DNA of 64,000 bases from positions 372,001-436,000 of the forward strand of contig NZ_MSPQ01000002.1 of assembly GCF_001936475.1 (NCBI RefSeq). Reading direction: 5' to 3'. Shown piece after piece: positions 1-9,546 of this stretch. The notes below the pieces were generated by a model, which made no database searches, was not told the origin of the DNA, and was given only the letters and a program-made list of their open reading frames with translations. The first letter of the stretch is position 1, and every line of letters begins with the position of its first letter. A program made the translations under genes and the position numbers. Source of the DNA: Algoriphagus marinus (GTDB lineage Bacteria > Bacteroidota > Bacteroidia > Cytophagales > Cyclobacteriaceae).

Positions 1-963
1 ATCATCCGGGATAATAATTCCTTCTGATTGCATTTTCCTTCGAATAATCGCAACTCTGGTTTCAAAATCCGGCATCTGAAGATCAGCTGTCAATCCCCAC
101 TTGAATCTGGAAAGCAATCGTTCCTCCAGACCTTTCAGATCCCTAGGAGGACAATCTGAGGTCATGATGATTTGCTTTTTGCTTTGATGCAAATGGTTGA
201 AAATATGGAAAAACATCTCTTGAGTTCGATCTTTTCCTGCCAAAAACTGAATGTCATCAATGATCAATACATCGACTTGCATGTAGAAATTGGTGAAGCT
301 CTTCACATTGCCATCCTTAATCGAATCCATGAATTGATTCACGAATTTTTCGGAGGAGACATAGAGTACAAATTTATCCTCTGGGCCATTTTTAATCTCA
401 TTGCCGATCGCCTGCACAAGGTGGGTTTTCCCTAAACCAACCCCTCCATATACCATAAGTGGGTTGAAAGAAGTAATGCCCGGCTTGGTTGCCACAGCAA
501 AACCTGCAGACCTGGCCAGTCGATTACAATCTCCCTCTATATAGGTAGTAAAAGTATAAGTAGGATTTAAATTACTGTTTGTGAGTGCCTCTGCATTGAG
601 CGATTGCACCTCAAAAGGAGTCTTATGATTCTCCTCCACAGTAGGTTTTTTAGAACCCGAATTACCCTGGGGATAGGAGACTACGTAAGGCTGATTCGAT
701 GAATTCCCTTTATCCACTACCACAGCATACTCTAATTTACCTCCCTGGCCAAGTGTCGTTTTGATAGCAAGTTTCAATACTTGAACATAATTATCCTCCA
801 ACCACTCGAAAAAAAACTGACTTGGTACCTGTATGGTAAGGTTTGTACCTTCCAATTTAACAGGATTGATAGGCTTAAACCAAGTTGAAAAGCTCTGCTC
901 ATTGACGTGCTGCTCGATAACACGTAAACACTCATTCCAAACTGCGGTAGCTTCTGAACTCAT
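1..963 (-). CDS. dnaA: Chromosomal replication initiator DnaA (C-terminus cut by window edge)
   Basis: DnaA binds DnaA boxes at oriC and melts the origin for DnaB loading. The visible 321 residues hold domain I (about 1-75, beginning MSSEATAVWNECL), a variable linker (about 80-135), and most of the AAA+ domain III. Walker A is GGVGLGKTH near residue 178, Walker B is LIIDDIQFL near 234, and sensor I is in IIMTSD near 270. Family members are about 470 residues, so the end of domain III and the DNA-binding domain IV lie beyond base 1. The ATG at 961-963 fits the normal N-terminus. A perfect 6-bp hairpin sits about 25 nt upstream in the leader. The gene is divergent from mutA. Identity is secure from the motifs. 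Confidence 0.96.
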   Translation of the reverse strand, partial: MSSEATAVWNECLRVIEQHVNEQSFSTWFKPINPVKLEGTNLTIQVPSQFFFEWLEDNYVQVLKLAIKTTLGQGGKLEYAVVVDKGNSSNQPYVVSYPQGNSGSKKPTVEENHKTPFEVQSLNAEALTNSNLNPTYTFTTYIEGDCNRLARSAGFAVATKPGITSFNPLMVYGGVGLGKTHLVQAIGNEIKNGPEDKFVLYVSSEKFVNQFMDSIKDGNVKSFTNFYMQVDVLIIDDIQFLAGKDRTQEMFFHIFNHLHQSKKQIIMTSDCPPRDLKGLEERLLSRFKWGLTADLQMPDFETRVAIIRRKMQSEGIIIPDD

Positions 964-1309
964 TAGAGAAGATTTCTGAAAAACATTGACCCGAAGGCGG
1001 GTCCAAGGGTGTCAAAATTGAAGAAAATTAAGGTAAATAAAAAATCAAATTCTTTATAAAAATGTCATAATTCTGTAAATCCATACTAAAGCCCAAAAAA
1101 AACTTGGTCTCTGAAAATAAACTTGCATAACATTTTTTTTCTCGCCGAAATCACACTAGAATAATAAGCTCCTTAATTTTAATTTCTATCCTTTTTAGAC
1201 ACTATTAAAATCTTGGAACACTAATCCAAGCCAGAGGCTTTAATCATTTCTCTTGGATTTCACTATTTTTGAAAGTAAGTGCCAAACAAGCCTTAAGCAA
1301 AACCCAAAT
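964..1309. other. dnaA-mutA divergent intergenic region
   Basis: This AT-rich stretch of about 346 bases separates divergent dnaA and mutA and must hold both promoters. Apart from the hairpin at 988-1003 I see nothing firm. There is no cluster of TTATCCACA-like DnaA boxes and no cobalamin box upstream of mutA. A TTG-initiated extension of mutA to 1253 is possible but less likely than the ATG at 1310. Confidence 0.5.
988..1003 (-). other. Short hairpin in the dnaA leader
   Basis: GACCCG-AAGG-CGGGTC is a perfect 6-bp stem with a 4-nt loop, 25 nt upstream of the dnaA start codon. It has no adjoining T-run, so it does not look like a terminator. A role in leader RNA stability or translation is possible but unproven. 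Confidence 0.35.
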
Positions 1310-2716
1310 ATGATCGAAAGAGATTTTTATCCATTTCCGGATTCTTCAAATAATGATTGGATTGAACAGATTCGAAAGGATCTAAAAGGAAAAGATTTTG
1401 ATTCTACACTAACTTCTGAAATTTGGGAGAGTATAAAAATCTCTCCTTGTTATACAAAAGAGGAAGGAAGCGCATTTTCCCACCCTATTTTGTTTAATCT
1501 GCCATCCCCTTATCCAGGGCAAAACCCCAGAATCTCCTCTAACATTGTTTCCATTTTTCCGGAGGATGAAAAAACTGCCAATAAAGAAATCCTTGAGGTT
1601 CTTGAAAATGGTGCTGAAGGATTAGTCCTGCACCTTACAGGTACAGAAAACCTCAATCAAATTTTAAGAGGAGTTCTGACAGAATATATTCAAATCTACT
1701 TCAATCCAATTGATGACCCGGCAGCGATGTTTAGTCAAATCGAAAATTGGATCGGATCGATCAGTTTACGAACTGACATGCTCAATGGAGGTATTTTATG
1801 GTCACCTTCCTCCTCTCTATTTATGGGGAAAGAGCATTGGGATCAAGAGATTTCGACTGGTATTAAGCTTTTGAATTATTTCAAGACCTTCAAAAATTTC
1901 TTCCCCATTACCATTGACTTCGCACGCTATGCAAATGCAGGTGGAACGGGGATTCAAGAATTGACCTTCGGTCTGGGGGAAATTGTCGATATAATGGATG
2001 CCTTTGTGAGTCAAGGTGTTTCCATAAGCCAGGCACTTCAGCAATTTGCTTTTTTAGCTTCTGCCGGTGAATTGCATTTTCCTGAAATAGCAAAACTCAA
2101 AGTACTCCGAATTCTTATTTCCGAATTGGCGATAAATCTTGGAGCATCTAATTCTGCGGATTCATTTCACTTAATCGTATCGACTAGCCTTTGGACAAAA
2201 AGCCGAATTGATAAAAACTCGAATCTGATCAGACAAACCTACGAAACAATGGCTGGAATAATCGGAGGAGCAAACTCAATTTGGGTAAGGCCTGTATCTG
2301 AAAAAACTGCCTCAATCCTGGAAAAACGCATTGCAAGAAACCTGTCATTTATTTTGAAGGAGGAAAGTCATCTTGACAAAATCATGGACCCATCCGCGGG
2401 AGCTTATTTTCTGGAGGACTTGGAAAAGCAAATACATGAAAAAGTTCTGACCCAGTTAGCTGATTTGGAGGAAAACGGAGGTTGGATTGAAAATTTCAAA
2501 TCCCGGTCCATTCATTCCCAAATCAAATCCACAAGAACCTCCATTCAGGAAAGCGTGCTTCATGGCGATAAAAATCTGGTGGGAGTAAATAAGTATCAAG
2601 GGAAAACAGGCACTGTTGAAAATTTCTCTTTTGAAAAAATCGAGGAAAAAGACTTTGAATTACTGCCTTCAAGAGCAAGTTATTTACTTGAAATCCAAAA
2701 ATCAGCCAACTCATGA
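1310..2716 (+). CDS. mutA: Methylmalonyl-CoA mutase small (beta) subunit
   Basis: Non-catalytic partner of MutB in the heterodimeric, adenosylcobalamin-dependent methylmalonyl-CoA mutase that interconverts methylmalonyl-CoA and succinyl-CoA. The 468 residues align in character with the TIM-barrel mutase domain (for example the run near [15 protein letters not shown] and the later [13 protein letters not shown]). The protein ends soon after this domain. Classical small subunits of about 620 residues carry a degenerate B12-like C-terminal domain that is absent here. I chose the ATG at 1310 ([13 protein letters not shown]); a TTG 57 nt upstream is in frame. The stop overlaps the mutB start as ATGA, so the subunits are translationally coupled. 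Confidence 0.92.
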   Translation: MIERDFYPFPDSSNNDWIEQIRKDLKGKDFDSTLTSEIWESIKISPCYTKEEGSAFSHPILFNLPSPYPGQNPRISSNIVSIFPEDEKTANKEILEVLENGAEGLVLHLTGTENLNQILRGVLTEYIQIYFNPIDDPAAMFSQIENWIGSISLRTDMLNGGILWSPSSSLFMGKEHWDQEISTGIKLLNYFKTFKNFFPITIDFARYANAGGTGIQELTFGLGEIVDIMDAFVSQGVSISQALQQFAFLASAGELHFPEIAKLKVLRILISELAINLGASNSADSFHLIVSTSLWTKSRIDKNSNLIRQTYETMAGIIGGANSIWVRPVSEKTASILEKRIARNLSFILKEESHLDKIMDPSAGAYFLEDLEKQIHEKVLTQLADLEENGGWIENFKSRSIHSQIKSTRTSIQESVLHGDKNLVGVNKYQGKTGTVENFSFEKIEEKDFELLPSRASYLLEIQKSANS

Positions 2717-4833
2717 GACCAGACTTTAAAAATTGGAAAACTATAGCGAGTTCGGCTCCAGAAGTAGATTACAAAGAAAATTGGGATACTGCCGAGCAGA
2801 TCATCGTGCCGCCAGTTGTGGATGAAAAAGCAATTTATAAGCTCAGTCATCTAAATTTTGTAGCAGGAATTCCACCATACCTACGAGGCCCTTATTCCAC
2901 CATGTACGTGATGCGGCCATGGACCATCCGACAATATGCAGGATTTTCAACCGCGGAAGAATCCAATGCTTTTTATAGAAAAAACCTTGCTGGGGGCCAA
3001 AAAGGGCTTTCGGTTGCATTTGATTTAGCCACCCACAGAGGCTATGATTCGGATCATCCAAGAGTAGCCGGAGACGTAGGTAAAGCTGGAGTTGCAATTG
3101 ATTCGGTAGAAGACATGAAAATCCTGTTTGATCAGATTCCACTCGATCAAATGTCGGTCTCGATGACAATGAATGGTGCAGTGATTCCTGTTTTGGCATT
3201 TTACATTGTAGCTGCAGAGGAACAGGGTGTCCCACCAGAAAAACTGAGCGGAACTATCCAAAATGATATTCTGAAGGAGTTTATGGTACGAAACACCTAT
3301 ATCTATCCTCCCCAACCTTCCATGCGAATCATTGCGGATATCTTTGAATTTACTGCTCAGAAAATGCCAAAATTCAATTCTATCTCCATTTCTGGCTATC
3401 ATATGCAGGAAGCTGGAGCGACGGCAGACATTGAATTGGCCTATACACTTGCCGACGGATTAGAGTATTTGAGAACTGGAATCAAGGCTGGATTGGATAT
3501 AGATGACTTTGCTCCAAGGCTTTCCTTCTTTTGGGGAATCGGTATGAATTATTTTATGGAGATAGCCAAAATGCGTGCAGCTAGACTGCTCTGGGCTAAG
3601 ATCGTAAAGCAATTCAATCCGAAATCCGATAAATCTCTAGCACTTCGCACCCATTGCCAAACCTCTGGCTGGTCTTTGACCGAACAGGATCCATTTAACA
3701 ATGTAGCCCGAACTGCGATTGAGGCTTTAGGTGCAGTAATGGGACATACCCAATCCCTTCATACAAATTCCCTGGACGAAGCCATTGCTTTGCCAACTGA
3801 TTTTTCGGCTAGAATAGCTCGAAATACCCAATTGATTTTACAGGAAGAAACTGGCGTGACAGCTACCGTGGATCCTTGGGGCGGATCGCACTATGTCGAA
3901 TATCTGACAGATCAATTAGTAAACCGAGCTTGGACACTTATTGAAGAAGTAGAAGAATTGGGAGGAATGGCCAAAGCAATAGAGGCCGGTTTGCCAAAGC
4001 TGAGAATTGAAGAAGCTGCTGCAAAAAAACAAGCAAGAATAGATAGTGGAAAGGATATTATCGTCGGAGTGAATCGATTCCAAGTGGATGAAAAATCAGA
4101 AATTGAAGTTCGTGACGTAGATAATGAAGCTGTAAAAGAAATTCAAATCGCCAGACTGAATCAGCTTAGATTGGAAAGAGATGAAAATGCCGTTACCCAA
4201 AGTCTCGCTGCGCTTACAGAAAGTGCCAAATCAGGAAAAGGTAATTTATTAGAACTAGCGATCGCAGCAGCAAGAAAAAGAGCTACTTTAGGTGAAATCT
4301 CTCTTGCACTGGAGGAAGTATTTGGAAGACATCAAGCCAAAACCCAATCTATCTCAGGAGTCTATGCATCTGCAATGGAAAATCAAGATTCATTCAAAAA
4401 GGCTACAGAATTATCCGAAAAATTCGCAAACCTAGAAGGTAGAAGACCACGAATCATGGTTGCAAAAATGGGGCAAGATGGGCATGATCGAGGTGCCAAA
4501 GTCATCGCAACAGGATTTGCAGATTTAGGATTTGATGTAGACATCGGCCCACTTTTTCAGACACCGCAAGAAGTCGCCGAACAAGCTATAGAAAACGATG
4601 TGCATATAGTCGGGGCTTCTTCGCTTGCAGCGGGACATAAAACTCTAGTCCCTCAGTTGGTCAAAGCTTTGAAAGAACTAGGACGTCCTGATATTATGGT
4701 AGTCGCGGGTGGAGTGATTCCTGCGAAAGATTATCAATTCCTCTATGATTCTGGAGTTGCAGCCATATTTGGCCCTGGCACTGTCTTATCAGAAGCTGCA
4801 ATAAAAATTTTGGAGAAGTTGATGGAAGAATAG
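2713..4833 (+). CDS. mutB: Methylmalonyl-CoA mutase large (alpha) catalytic subunit
   Basis: Catalytic, adenosylcobalamin-binding subunit (EC 5.4.99.2) used in propionate, odd-chain fatty acid and branched-chain amino acid breakdown. The 706-residue length is typical. The N-terminal TIM barrel (about 30-545) includes the family block [19 protein letters not shown] near residue 315. The C-terminal B12 domain (about 575-700) has the base-off motif DxHxxG in [11 protein letters not shown] near residue 590, whose His is the lower axial cobalt ligand. It starts within mutA by an ATGA overlap. Its GTPase chaperone gene meaB is about 12 kb downstream on the other strand, and B12 uptake genes lie between. 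Confidence 0.97.
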   Translation: MRPDFKNWKTIASSAPEVDYKENWDTAEQIIVPPVVDEKAIYKLSHLNFVAGIPPYLRGPYSTMYVMRPWTIRQYAGFSTAEESNAFYRKNLAGGQKGLSVAFDLATHRGYDSDHPRVAGDVGKAGVAIDSVEDMKILFDQIPLDQMSVSMTMNGAVIPVLAFYIVAAEEQGVPPEKLSGTIQNDILKEFMVRNTYIYPPQPSMRIIADIFEFTAQKMPKFNSISISGYHMQEAGATADIELAYTLADGLEYLRTGIKAGLDIDDFAPRLSFFWGIGMNYFMEIAKMRAARLLWAKIVKQFNPKSDKSLALRTHCQTSGWSLTEQDPFNNVARTAIEALGAVMGHTQSLHTNSLDEAIALPTDFSARIARNTQLILQEETGVTATVDPWGGSHYVEYLTDQLVNRAWTLIEEVEELGGMAKAIEAGLPKLRIEEAAAKKQARIDSGKDIIVGVNRFQVDEKSEIEVRDVDNEAVKEIQIARLNQLRLERDENAVTQSLAALTESAKSGKGNLLELAIAAARKRATLGEISLALEEVFGRHQAKTQSISGVYASAMENQDSFKKATELSEKFANLEGRRPRIMVAKMGQDGHDRGAKVIATGFADLGFDVDIGPLFQTPQEVAEQAIENDVHIVGASSLAAGHKTLVPQLVKALKELGRPDIMVVAGGVIPAKDYQFLYDSGVAAIFGPGTVLSEAAIKILEKLMEE

Positions 4834-4851
4834 GCGAATTACTAGTTAAAA

Positions 4852-5232
4852 TCAGTAAACCAAAACAGCCTTACTATTTTCACAAATAACTCCACTCGGC
4901 CGCTGAACTATAGCGCAATCCGAACCTGCTCCGGTTCGCTTATTATAATCGGCTTGTAGCTCAGTATAGCTTTGTACCAATTCCAAAAATTTCGTCTCAT
5001 CGATTTTTTTGGAATAAGCAATGTAAGTCATAGGACCGCCACAAGGCTTACTTCCTACAGGAGTAAAAGTCCAATCATTTGCATCCGTACAATTCTGAGA
5101 GGTTGCGAGTTGGTTAATATCTGTCCACAATTGATCCAAGGCAATAGGTGAAAAATCACCTGCTCCATCACTTCCGGAAAGATTACAACCTACTACTAAA
5201 AAGAAGGAAAGAAAAAGCGTAGCGTTTTTCAT
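4852..5232 (-). CDS. Small lipoprotein of unknown function
   Basis: 126 residues with a lipoprotein signal peptide (hydrophobic run, then VVGC, so Cys16 is the likely lipidated residue). The mature part has five Cys, in contexts such as SQNCTDAND, SKPCGGPM, SDCAIVQ and VICENS. Four of these, besides the anchor Cys, could form two disulfides in the periplasm. I do not recognise a named domain. It converges on mutB with an 18-nt gap and no clear terminator between. The short, Cys-rich, exported form suggests a cell-envelope role, which is inference. Confidence 0.75.
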   Translation of the reverse strand: MKNATLFLSFFLVVGCNLSGSDGAGDFSPIALDQLWTDINQLATSQNCTDANDWTFTPVGSKPCGGPMTYIAYSKKIDETKFLELVQSYTELQADYNKRTGAGSDCAIVQRPSGVICENSKAVLVY

Positions 5233-5296
5233 GACAATTTGATTTCAAGAATAGTACGACTAAGCAGAAATCGGGTTCAACTTTGTGTGAAAAATT

Positions 5297-6988
5297 CTAT
5301 TCTTTCGAATAAATAATTTTCCCATCCACAATCGTAGTTTCCACCTTCACCTGATGAATTTTCATAGGATCAATGGTGAATACATCGTCAGAAAGAATAA
5401 TCAAATCAGCAAGATATCCAGCTTTCAAAAGTCCTTTCCGATCTTCTTCAAAGGAAGAAAAAGCTCCCATATAAGTGTAGGCTTTCATCGCCTCAAAAAT
5501 GCTGATTCTCTCCTGAGGGATCCAGCCTCCTTCAGGATAGCCTGAAGGATTTCTGCGGTTTACCGCATCGTGAATTCCACGAATTGGATTCAAGCTGATA
5601 CATGCCGGCCAATCACTGCTAAAAACAAGCTGGGCATCAGCATCCAAAAGTGATCTCCAAGCAAAGGAATAAGGAAGGCGCTCCTCTCCCACGGCTTTTG
5701 ACCAAACAGTCGTAGTTCCCGGTTCGGCATGGATCGGTTCCATACTTGGCAAAATCCCAGCTTTTGCAAACCGAGGAATATCATCAGGATTGATGGTTTC
5801 GATATGCTCCACCCGATGCCGTTTTCCCTTGGAATTATTCTCCAACATCGCTTTCTCATAGGCATTCAACACTTCCCGAACTCCTCGATCTCCGATAGCA
5901 TGCGTATACAAGCGAAAGCCATTCGAATCAAGAGTTTTTACCAATTTCTGATAACCCTCGATGGTGAAATTCAACTGACCTAAAGCCAATGGATCAGTTG
6001 CCGGAAGATCTGCATAAGGCGCTAACATGGCTCCTGTATGTCCTTCGATGACACCATCGATCATAAACTTGATAGCATCGGCTCTTAGCCAAGGGTTAGC
6101 TGTACCTACACTATCCTTCAAGAATATAAATCGATCAAGGTCACTCGCGGTAGCTTGCTCAGAAACTGAAAATGCAGCGGCATAGCGAAGTGTCAGCTCG
6201 CCATTTTCATACAATTTCTGGAAAAGACGGAGGTCATTTTCCAAACCAGAAGCATTTTGGGCAGACGTGATTCCAAGTGAAGCTGCATAAGCCAGACCTT
6301 TGCGGAGTCCGTTCAATTGATCCTCGAAAGTATCCTCAGGTACAAATTTTCCAACCAAGCCCATGGCACTTTCCTTTAATGCGCCAGTCAATTTCCCATT
6401 TTTATCCTTAACAATTTCTCCAAATCCAGTGAATTCAGTTTGCTCATCCAGCCCTGCAATTTCCAGCGCTTTCGGATTCGCATAGGCCGAATGCCCATCA
6501 TAGGCTTTGATAAAAACCGGTCGGTCAATATCCAGCGCTTTCATGGATTGGTGATCCGGAAGTCCGGATTCAAAGAAGGTATATTGCCAGCCTCTTCCAG
6601 TAATCCACTCTTTATCTGGATTTTCCGCTATGAATTTTAAAGTGCTATTGATTGCTGCTTCAAAGGATTCTGCACCTGAAAGTTCTACCTGAGTCAAACC
6701 CATCGAACCTCCCAAAAAGTGAATATGTGCGTCATTGAACCCTGCTGTGACCAGTTTCCCATCCAAATCCAATAACTGCGTCTCGGACCCAGCCAAGGCT
6801 AGAATTTCTTCCGAATTGCCTGAAGCTACAATCAAACTATCTCGGACAGCAATTGCTTCAACGAAAGAATTTTCAGATTCTCCTGTCCAAACTTTTGCGT
6901 TATAGAGAATCAAGGTTGGGGGCTTTACTGCTTCTTTACATTGAAAAAAAAGAAGTGAAATGAAGATTAGAAAGAGTGATTTTCGCAT
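5297..6988 (-). CDS. Lipid-anchored amidohydrolase, YtcJ-like (Amidohydro_3)
   Basis: 563-residue metal-dependent hydrolase of the amidohydrolase superfamily, YtcJ-like branch. A signal peptide ends in a lipobox-like LLFFQC (Cys17), so it is probably anchored in the envelope. The metal-binding HxH is in FNDAHIHFLGG near residue 88. Later blocks fit the family: FIKAYDGHSAYANPKAL near 170, YTHAIGDRGVR near 365, HRVEHIETINPDD near 395, and the metal Asp in FSSDWPACISLNP near 465. Such proteins are often annotated as hydrolysing N-substituted formamides or related amides, but substrates are mostly unknown. The downstream neighbour on the same strand is the small lipoprotein; upstream is an NTF2-like secreted protein. 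Confidence 0.88.
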   Translation of the reverse strand: MRKSLFLIFISLLFFQCKEAVKPPTLILYNAKVWTGESENSFVEAIAVRDSLIVASGNSEEILALAGSETQLLDLDGKLVTAGFNDAHIHFLGGSMGLTQVELSGAESFEAAINSTLKFIAENPDKEWITGRGWQYTFFESGLPDHQSMKALDIDRPVFIKAYDGHSAYANPKALEIAGLDEQTEFTGFGEIVKDKNGKLTGALKESAMGLVGKFVPEDTFEDQLNGLRKGLAYAASLGITSAQNASGLENDLRLFQKLYENGELTLRYAAAFSVSEQATASDLDRFIFLKDSVGTANPWLRADAIKFMIDGVIEGHTGAMLAPYADLPATDPLALGQLNFTIEGYQKLVKTLDSNGFRLYTHAIGDRGVREVLNAYEKAMLENNSKGKRHRVEHIETINPDDIPRFAKAGILPSMEPIHAEPGTTTVWSKAVGEERLPYSFAWRSLLDADAQLVFSSDWPACISLNPIRGIHDAVNRRNPSGYPEGGWIPQERISIFEAMKAYTYMGAFSSFEEDRKGLLKAGYLADLIILSDDVFTIDPMKIHQVKVETTIVDGKIIYSKE

Positions 6989-7000
6989 GGGTAAAGTTAA

Positions 7001-7456
7001 TTAATTCCCAGAACTGGGAAGCATATTCCGAATGGCAGAGATTCGCCACTTTTTATCGCTTTCTACTACCATGAAGCTGCTCCACATTTTCCTAACGGAT
7101 CCATCCGGGTTTTTTATTTCATAGCGAGCATCAACCAGAGCTACTGTTTCTGCCAAAAACCTGATTCTTTCCACATGAAGTGTTCGTTCGCCTGGATTAC
7201 TCGCTGAGCTTTCCATCATTCCCTTTATCGCTTCATTAATTCCAGATCGCCAAACTCCCGATGATACCAATTGGTCAATATCCTTGGTGAGTATTTGCTT
7301 CAGCAAGACAGTATCCTTTGTATCTCTGGATTTGGTGTAGGTATTAATCAGGTTAATAATTGCTTGTGAATCTTCCTTGGTATGAGCAGAAGTCTGGGCA
7401 TGGGAAGTGATCGAGAAAAATAAAAAGAAGGTGAAAATGGTCAATCGAATCATCAT
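7001..7456 (-). CDS. Secreted NTF2/SnoaL-like (DUF4440-type) protein
   Basis: 151 residues with a cleavable signal peptide (hydrophobic run then SITSHAQ, cleavage likely near residue 20). The mature part has the shape of the NTF2-like/DUF4440 family: an N-terminal helix (DSQAIINLINTYTKSRD), a loss-of-function-tolerant middle, and a C-terminal sheet ending in WRISAIRNMLP. Such proteins form a small alpha+beta barrel; functions vary and are often unknown. Two ATG codons are adjacent at the start. It lies 12 nt upstream of the amidohydrolase gene on the same strand, so the two are probably co-transcribed. Confidence 0.75.
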   Translation of the reverse strand: MMIRLTIFTFFLFFSITSHAQTSAHTKEDSQAIINLINTYTKSRDTKDTVLLKQILTKDIDQLVSSGVWRSGINEAIKGMMESSASNPGERTLHVERIRFLAETVALVDARYEIKNPDGSVRKMWSSFMVVESDKKWRISAIRNMLPSSGN

Positions 7457-7525
7457 AAGTTTAAAATTTCTTTCCCTAATCTACATTTTCTTGGCTAAAA
7501 TATTTTTGAAACAGGGGAGAATAAC

Positions 7526-7553
7526 AAAAGCCACCCTTTTCAGAGTGGCTTTC
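7526..7553 (-). terminator. Intrinsic terminator after the ferredoxin gene
   Basis: AAAGCCAC / GTGGCTTT form an 8-bp stem with a 10-nt loop just downstream of the ferredoxin stop codon. On the minus strand it is followed by a T-containing run (TTTTGTTATT). Confidence 0.75.
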
Positions 7554-7576
7554 GATTTATTTTATAAAGTAAATAA

Positions 7577-7897
7577 TTACTGGTCTTCTCCTCTGAGTTT
7601 GATTACAGCTCCCTCCAGATTCTCTCCAATTCGGATTTGGCAAGCCAAACGAGAAGTCGGATAAAATTCGGGCAGGTTTTCCAATTGATCCAATTCTACA
7701 TCGGTTGCATCACCAAGCCCGTCCTTTCCCTCCAAAATCTCCACATGACAAGTAGCACAAAGTGCCATACCACCGCAGGTGGCCAATATCGGATATTCGT
7801 AAGCTTTGAGGATTTCCATCAAACTTAGGCCCATATCCTCCGGTGCTTCATGCTCCTGACGATTACCTTCCTGATCTTCTACGGTGAAATTTATCAT
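7577..7897 (-). CDS. [2Fe-2S] ferredoxin
   Basis: 106-residue plant/adrenodoxin-type ferredoxin that carries one electron on a [2Fe-2S] cluster in the cytoplasm. The four cluster ligands are Cys41, Cys47, Cys50 (C-x5-C-x2-C within ATCGGMALCATCH) and Cys86 (SRLACQIR). It lies 15 nt downstream of the ferredoxin reductase gene on the same strand and is followed by a strong terminator, so it is the last gene of the unit. The reductase is the obvious electron donor. The terminal acceptor (for example a mono-oxygenase, desaturase or haem enzyme) is not encoded next to it. Confidence 0.92.
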   Translation of the reverse strand: MINFTVEDQEGNRQEHEAPEDMGLSLMEILKAYEYPILATCGGMALCATCHVEILEGKDGLGDATDVELDQLENLPEFYPTSRLACQIRIGENLEGAVIKLRGEDQ

Positions 7898-7912
7898 GCT
7901 GCAAAAATAGAA

Positions 7913-8917
7913 TTAAAATGCATTTACACCATTTACCGTAGTGTATTTGAAGCTTAATTTTTGATCTGGGTAGACGTATTTGAACGCCGAATGCATCATA
8001 ATCGCTGCTTCATGGAATCCACATAAGATCAATTTCAGTTTTCCTGGATAGGTATTGATATCACCTATAGCATAGATTCTCTCCACTCCGGTAGAATAAT
8101 CACGCGTATCCACTTCAATCGCATTCTTATCGATACTCAAACCCCAATCTGCTATAGGACCCAATTTTGGACTTAAACCGAAAAGTGGAATCAGGTAATC
8201 AGCTTCTAACTTGATTTCTTCTTTGGTTTTACCTTCCAGTGTTACCGAGTTCAGTTTTCCATTTCCGTTGACTCCTTTCAAGTTTGCAGAAAGGATCAAA
8301 TCAATTTTCCCTTGATTTGCAAGATCAAATACTTTTGCTGCAGAATCTGGAGCTCCACGGAAAGTTTCATTTCGATGTACCAAAGTCACTCGCTCGGATA
8401 CTTTTGAAAGATAAATGGCCCAATCCAAGGCAGAATCTCCTCCACCTGCGATAACCACTTTCTTATCTCGGAAGGTCTCAGGATCTTTTACCATGTAAGT
8501 AATTCCCTTACCTTCAAAATTTTCAAGGTTCTCCAAGGCTGGTTTTCTTGGTTCAAAACAACCCAAACCACCGGCGATGATAATCACCTGAGCATGCACA
8601 TGTGTTTTGTCGCTGGTAGTGACGATAAATGAACCGTCAGCTTGCTTATCCAAGTGATCCACTCGCTCACCCAATGTAAACGTCGGCTTAAAAGGCTTGG
8701 CCTGCTCCATCAAATTATCCACAAGATCCTGAGCTTTCACTTCAGGATAGCCAGGGATATCATAAATAGGCTTTTGAGGATAAATCTCTGAAAGCTGTCC
8801 ACCAATTTGTGGCAGGGCATCGATCAAATGACAACGCATTTTGAGCAATCCTGCTTCAAAAACTGCAAATAGGCCAACTGGGCCGGCTCCGATAATACAA
8901 AGATCTGTGTGAATCAT
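7913..8917 (-). CDS. Ferredoxin-NADP+ reductase, thioredoxin-reductase-like type
   Basis: 334-residue FAD- and NADPH-binding flavoprotein of the TrxR-like ferredoxin-NADP reductase family (EC 1.18.1.2), found in Firmicutes, Bacteroidota and Chlorobi. The N-terminal FAD Rossmann motif is IIGAGPVG at about 8-15, with PQIGGQL after it. The NADPH motif is AGGGDSALDW near residue 157. The CxxC redox centre of true thioredoxin reductases is missing at the expected place (the text there is GGDSALDWA), which separates it from TrxB. The extended C-terminus after MHSAFKYVYPDQ is typical of this FNR type. It is co-directional with marR upstream (75-nt gap) and ferredoxin downstream. Confidence 0.92.
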   Translation of the reverse strand: MIHTDLCIIGAGPVGLFAVFEAGLLKMRCHLIDALPQIGGQLSEIYPQKPIYDIPGYPEVKAQDLVDNLMEQAKPFKPTFTLGERVDHLDKQADGSFIVTTSDKTHVHAQVIIIAGGLGCFEPRKPALENLENFEGKGITYMVKDPETFRDKKVVIAGGGDSALDWAIYLSKVSERVTLVHRNETFRGAPDSAAKVFDLANQGKIDLILSANLKGVNGNGKLNSVTLEGKTKEEIKLEADYLIPLFGLSPKLGPIADWGLSIDKNAIEVDTRDYSTGVERIYAIGDINTYPGKLKLILCGFHEAAIMMHSAFKYVYPDQKLSFKYTTVNGVNAF

Positions 8918-8992
8918 TCGCTTTAAACTTTATGGGAAAACCCCTGAAAACTCAATATTGTTCGTATAAATATTATTCGTGCACTAACTTAA

Positions 8993-9439
8993 TTATTCCA
9001 ATTCCTGACCGCCAAGATTTTGGTAGATCGTGTCTAGAATCCGCTTGAATTCTTGAAAATCACTATCTGAAAGATTCTCCCATGCCTTTTCTCGAATTTC
9101 CAGAATTTGAGGACGAAGTGCACTGACTTTTGCCAGACCTGTTTCAGTAAGATGTAATTGAAAACTTCGCCGATCCATGGGATGGGGAACTCGCTCCACA
9201 TATCCTTTTTTGCAAAGCAAATCCAAGATTCGAGTGAGCGTAGGATGATCCTTGAAAACCAAATTGGCTAATTCAGTTTGACTCAAATGACCATTTTCTG
9301 AAAGATTTTTTAAGACTAACCATTGGTCCACTGTCACATCAAAGTCACCTGACTTGAACTGCTGTTGCGCGTATTGCTTCACTTTTCGCGCAGTGCGATC
9401 GAGAAGAAATGAATAGCGTGCAAATTGTTCTTGTGTCAT
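8993..9439 (-). CDS. MarR-family transcriptional regulator
   Basis: 148-residue winged-helix repressor of the MarR type, which dimerises and binds palindromes. The recognition helix lies around HLSQTELANLVFKDHPTLTRILDLLCKKGYVER, and the wing is in MDRRSFQLHLTETG, a typical MarR sequence. It lies 75 nt upstream of the FNR and ferredoxin genes on the same strand. A 25-bp palindrome (TGTCATAC/GTATGACA) covers its own start codon, which suggests autoregulation and possibly control of the redox genes. The effector cannot be told from the sequence. Confidence 0.92.
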   Translation of the reverse strand: MTQEQFARYSFLLDRTARKVKQYAQQQFKSGDFDVTVDQWLVLKNLSENGHLSQTELANLVFKDHPTLTRILDLLCKKGYVERVPHPMDRRSFQLHLTETGLAKVSALRPQILEIREKAWENLSDSDFQEFKRILDTIYQNLGGQELE

Positions 9440-9458
9440 ACCAATAATTAGTATGACA
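9434..9458 (-). promoter_or_regulatory. Palindrome over the marR start codon, likely MarR operator
   Basis: TGTCATAC, a 9-nt spacer, then GTATGACA: perfect 8-bp arms. The left arm includes the start codon (complement of 9437-9439). The size and symmetry fit a MarR dimer site; the assignment is inference. Confidence 0.6.
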
Positions 9459-9546
9459 AATATATAAATTTTCTTTATCTGAATTATAATTCTACCCGAA
9501 ATTGCATGTCAAAAACCACTTGCAGGAATTGCACAACAAGCTTAGA

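Noticed and set aside
1200-1252. B12 box upstream of mutA (AGCCAGAGGC)
   Set aside because: Only loosely like AGCCAGGAGACCTGCC and none of the other riboswitch core elements precede it.
964-1309. Replication origin next to dnaA
   Set aside because: No cluster of TTATCCACA-like DnaA boxes or AT-rich 13-mer set was seen; AT-richness alone is not enough, and in many Bacteroidota oriC is not beside dnaA.
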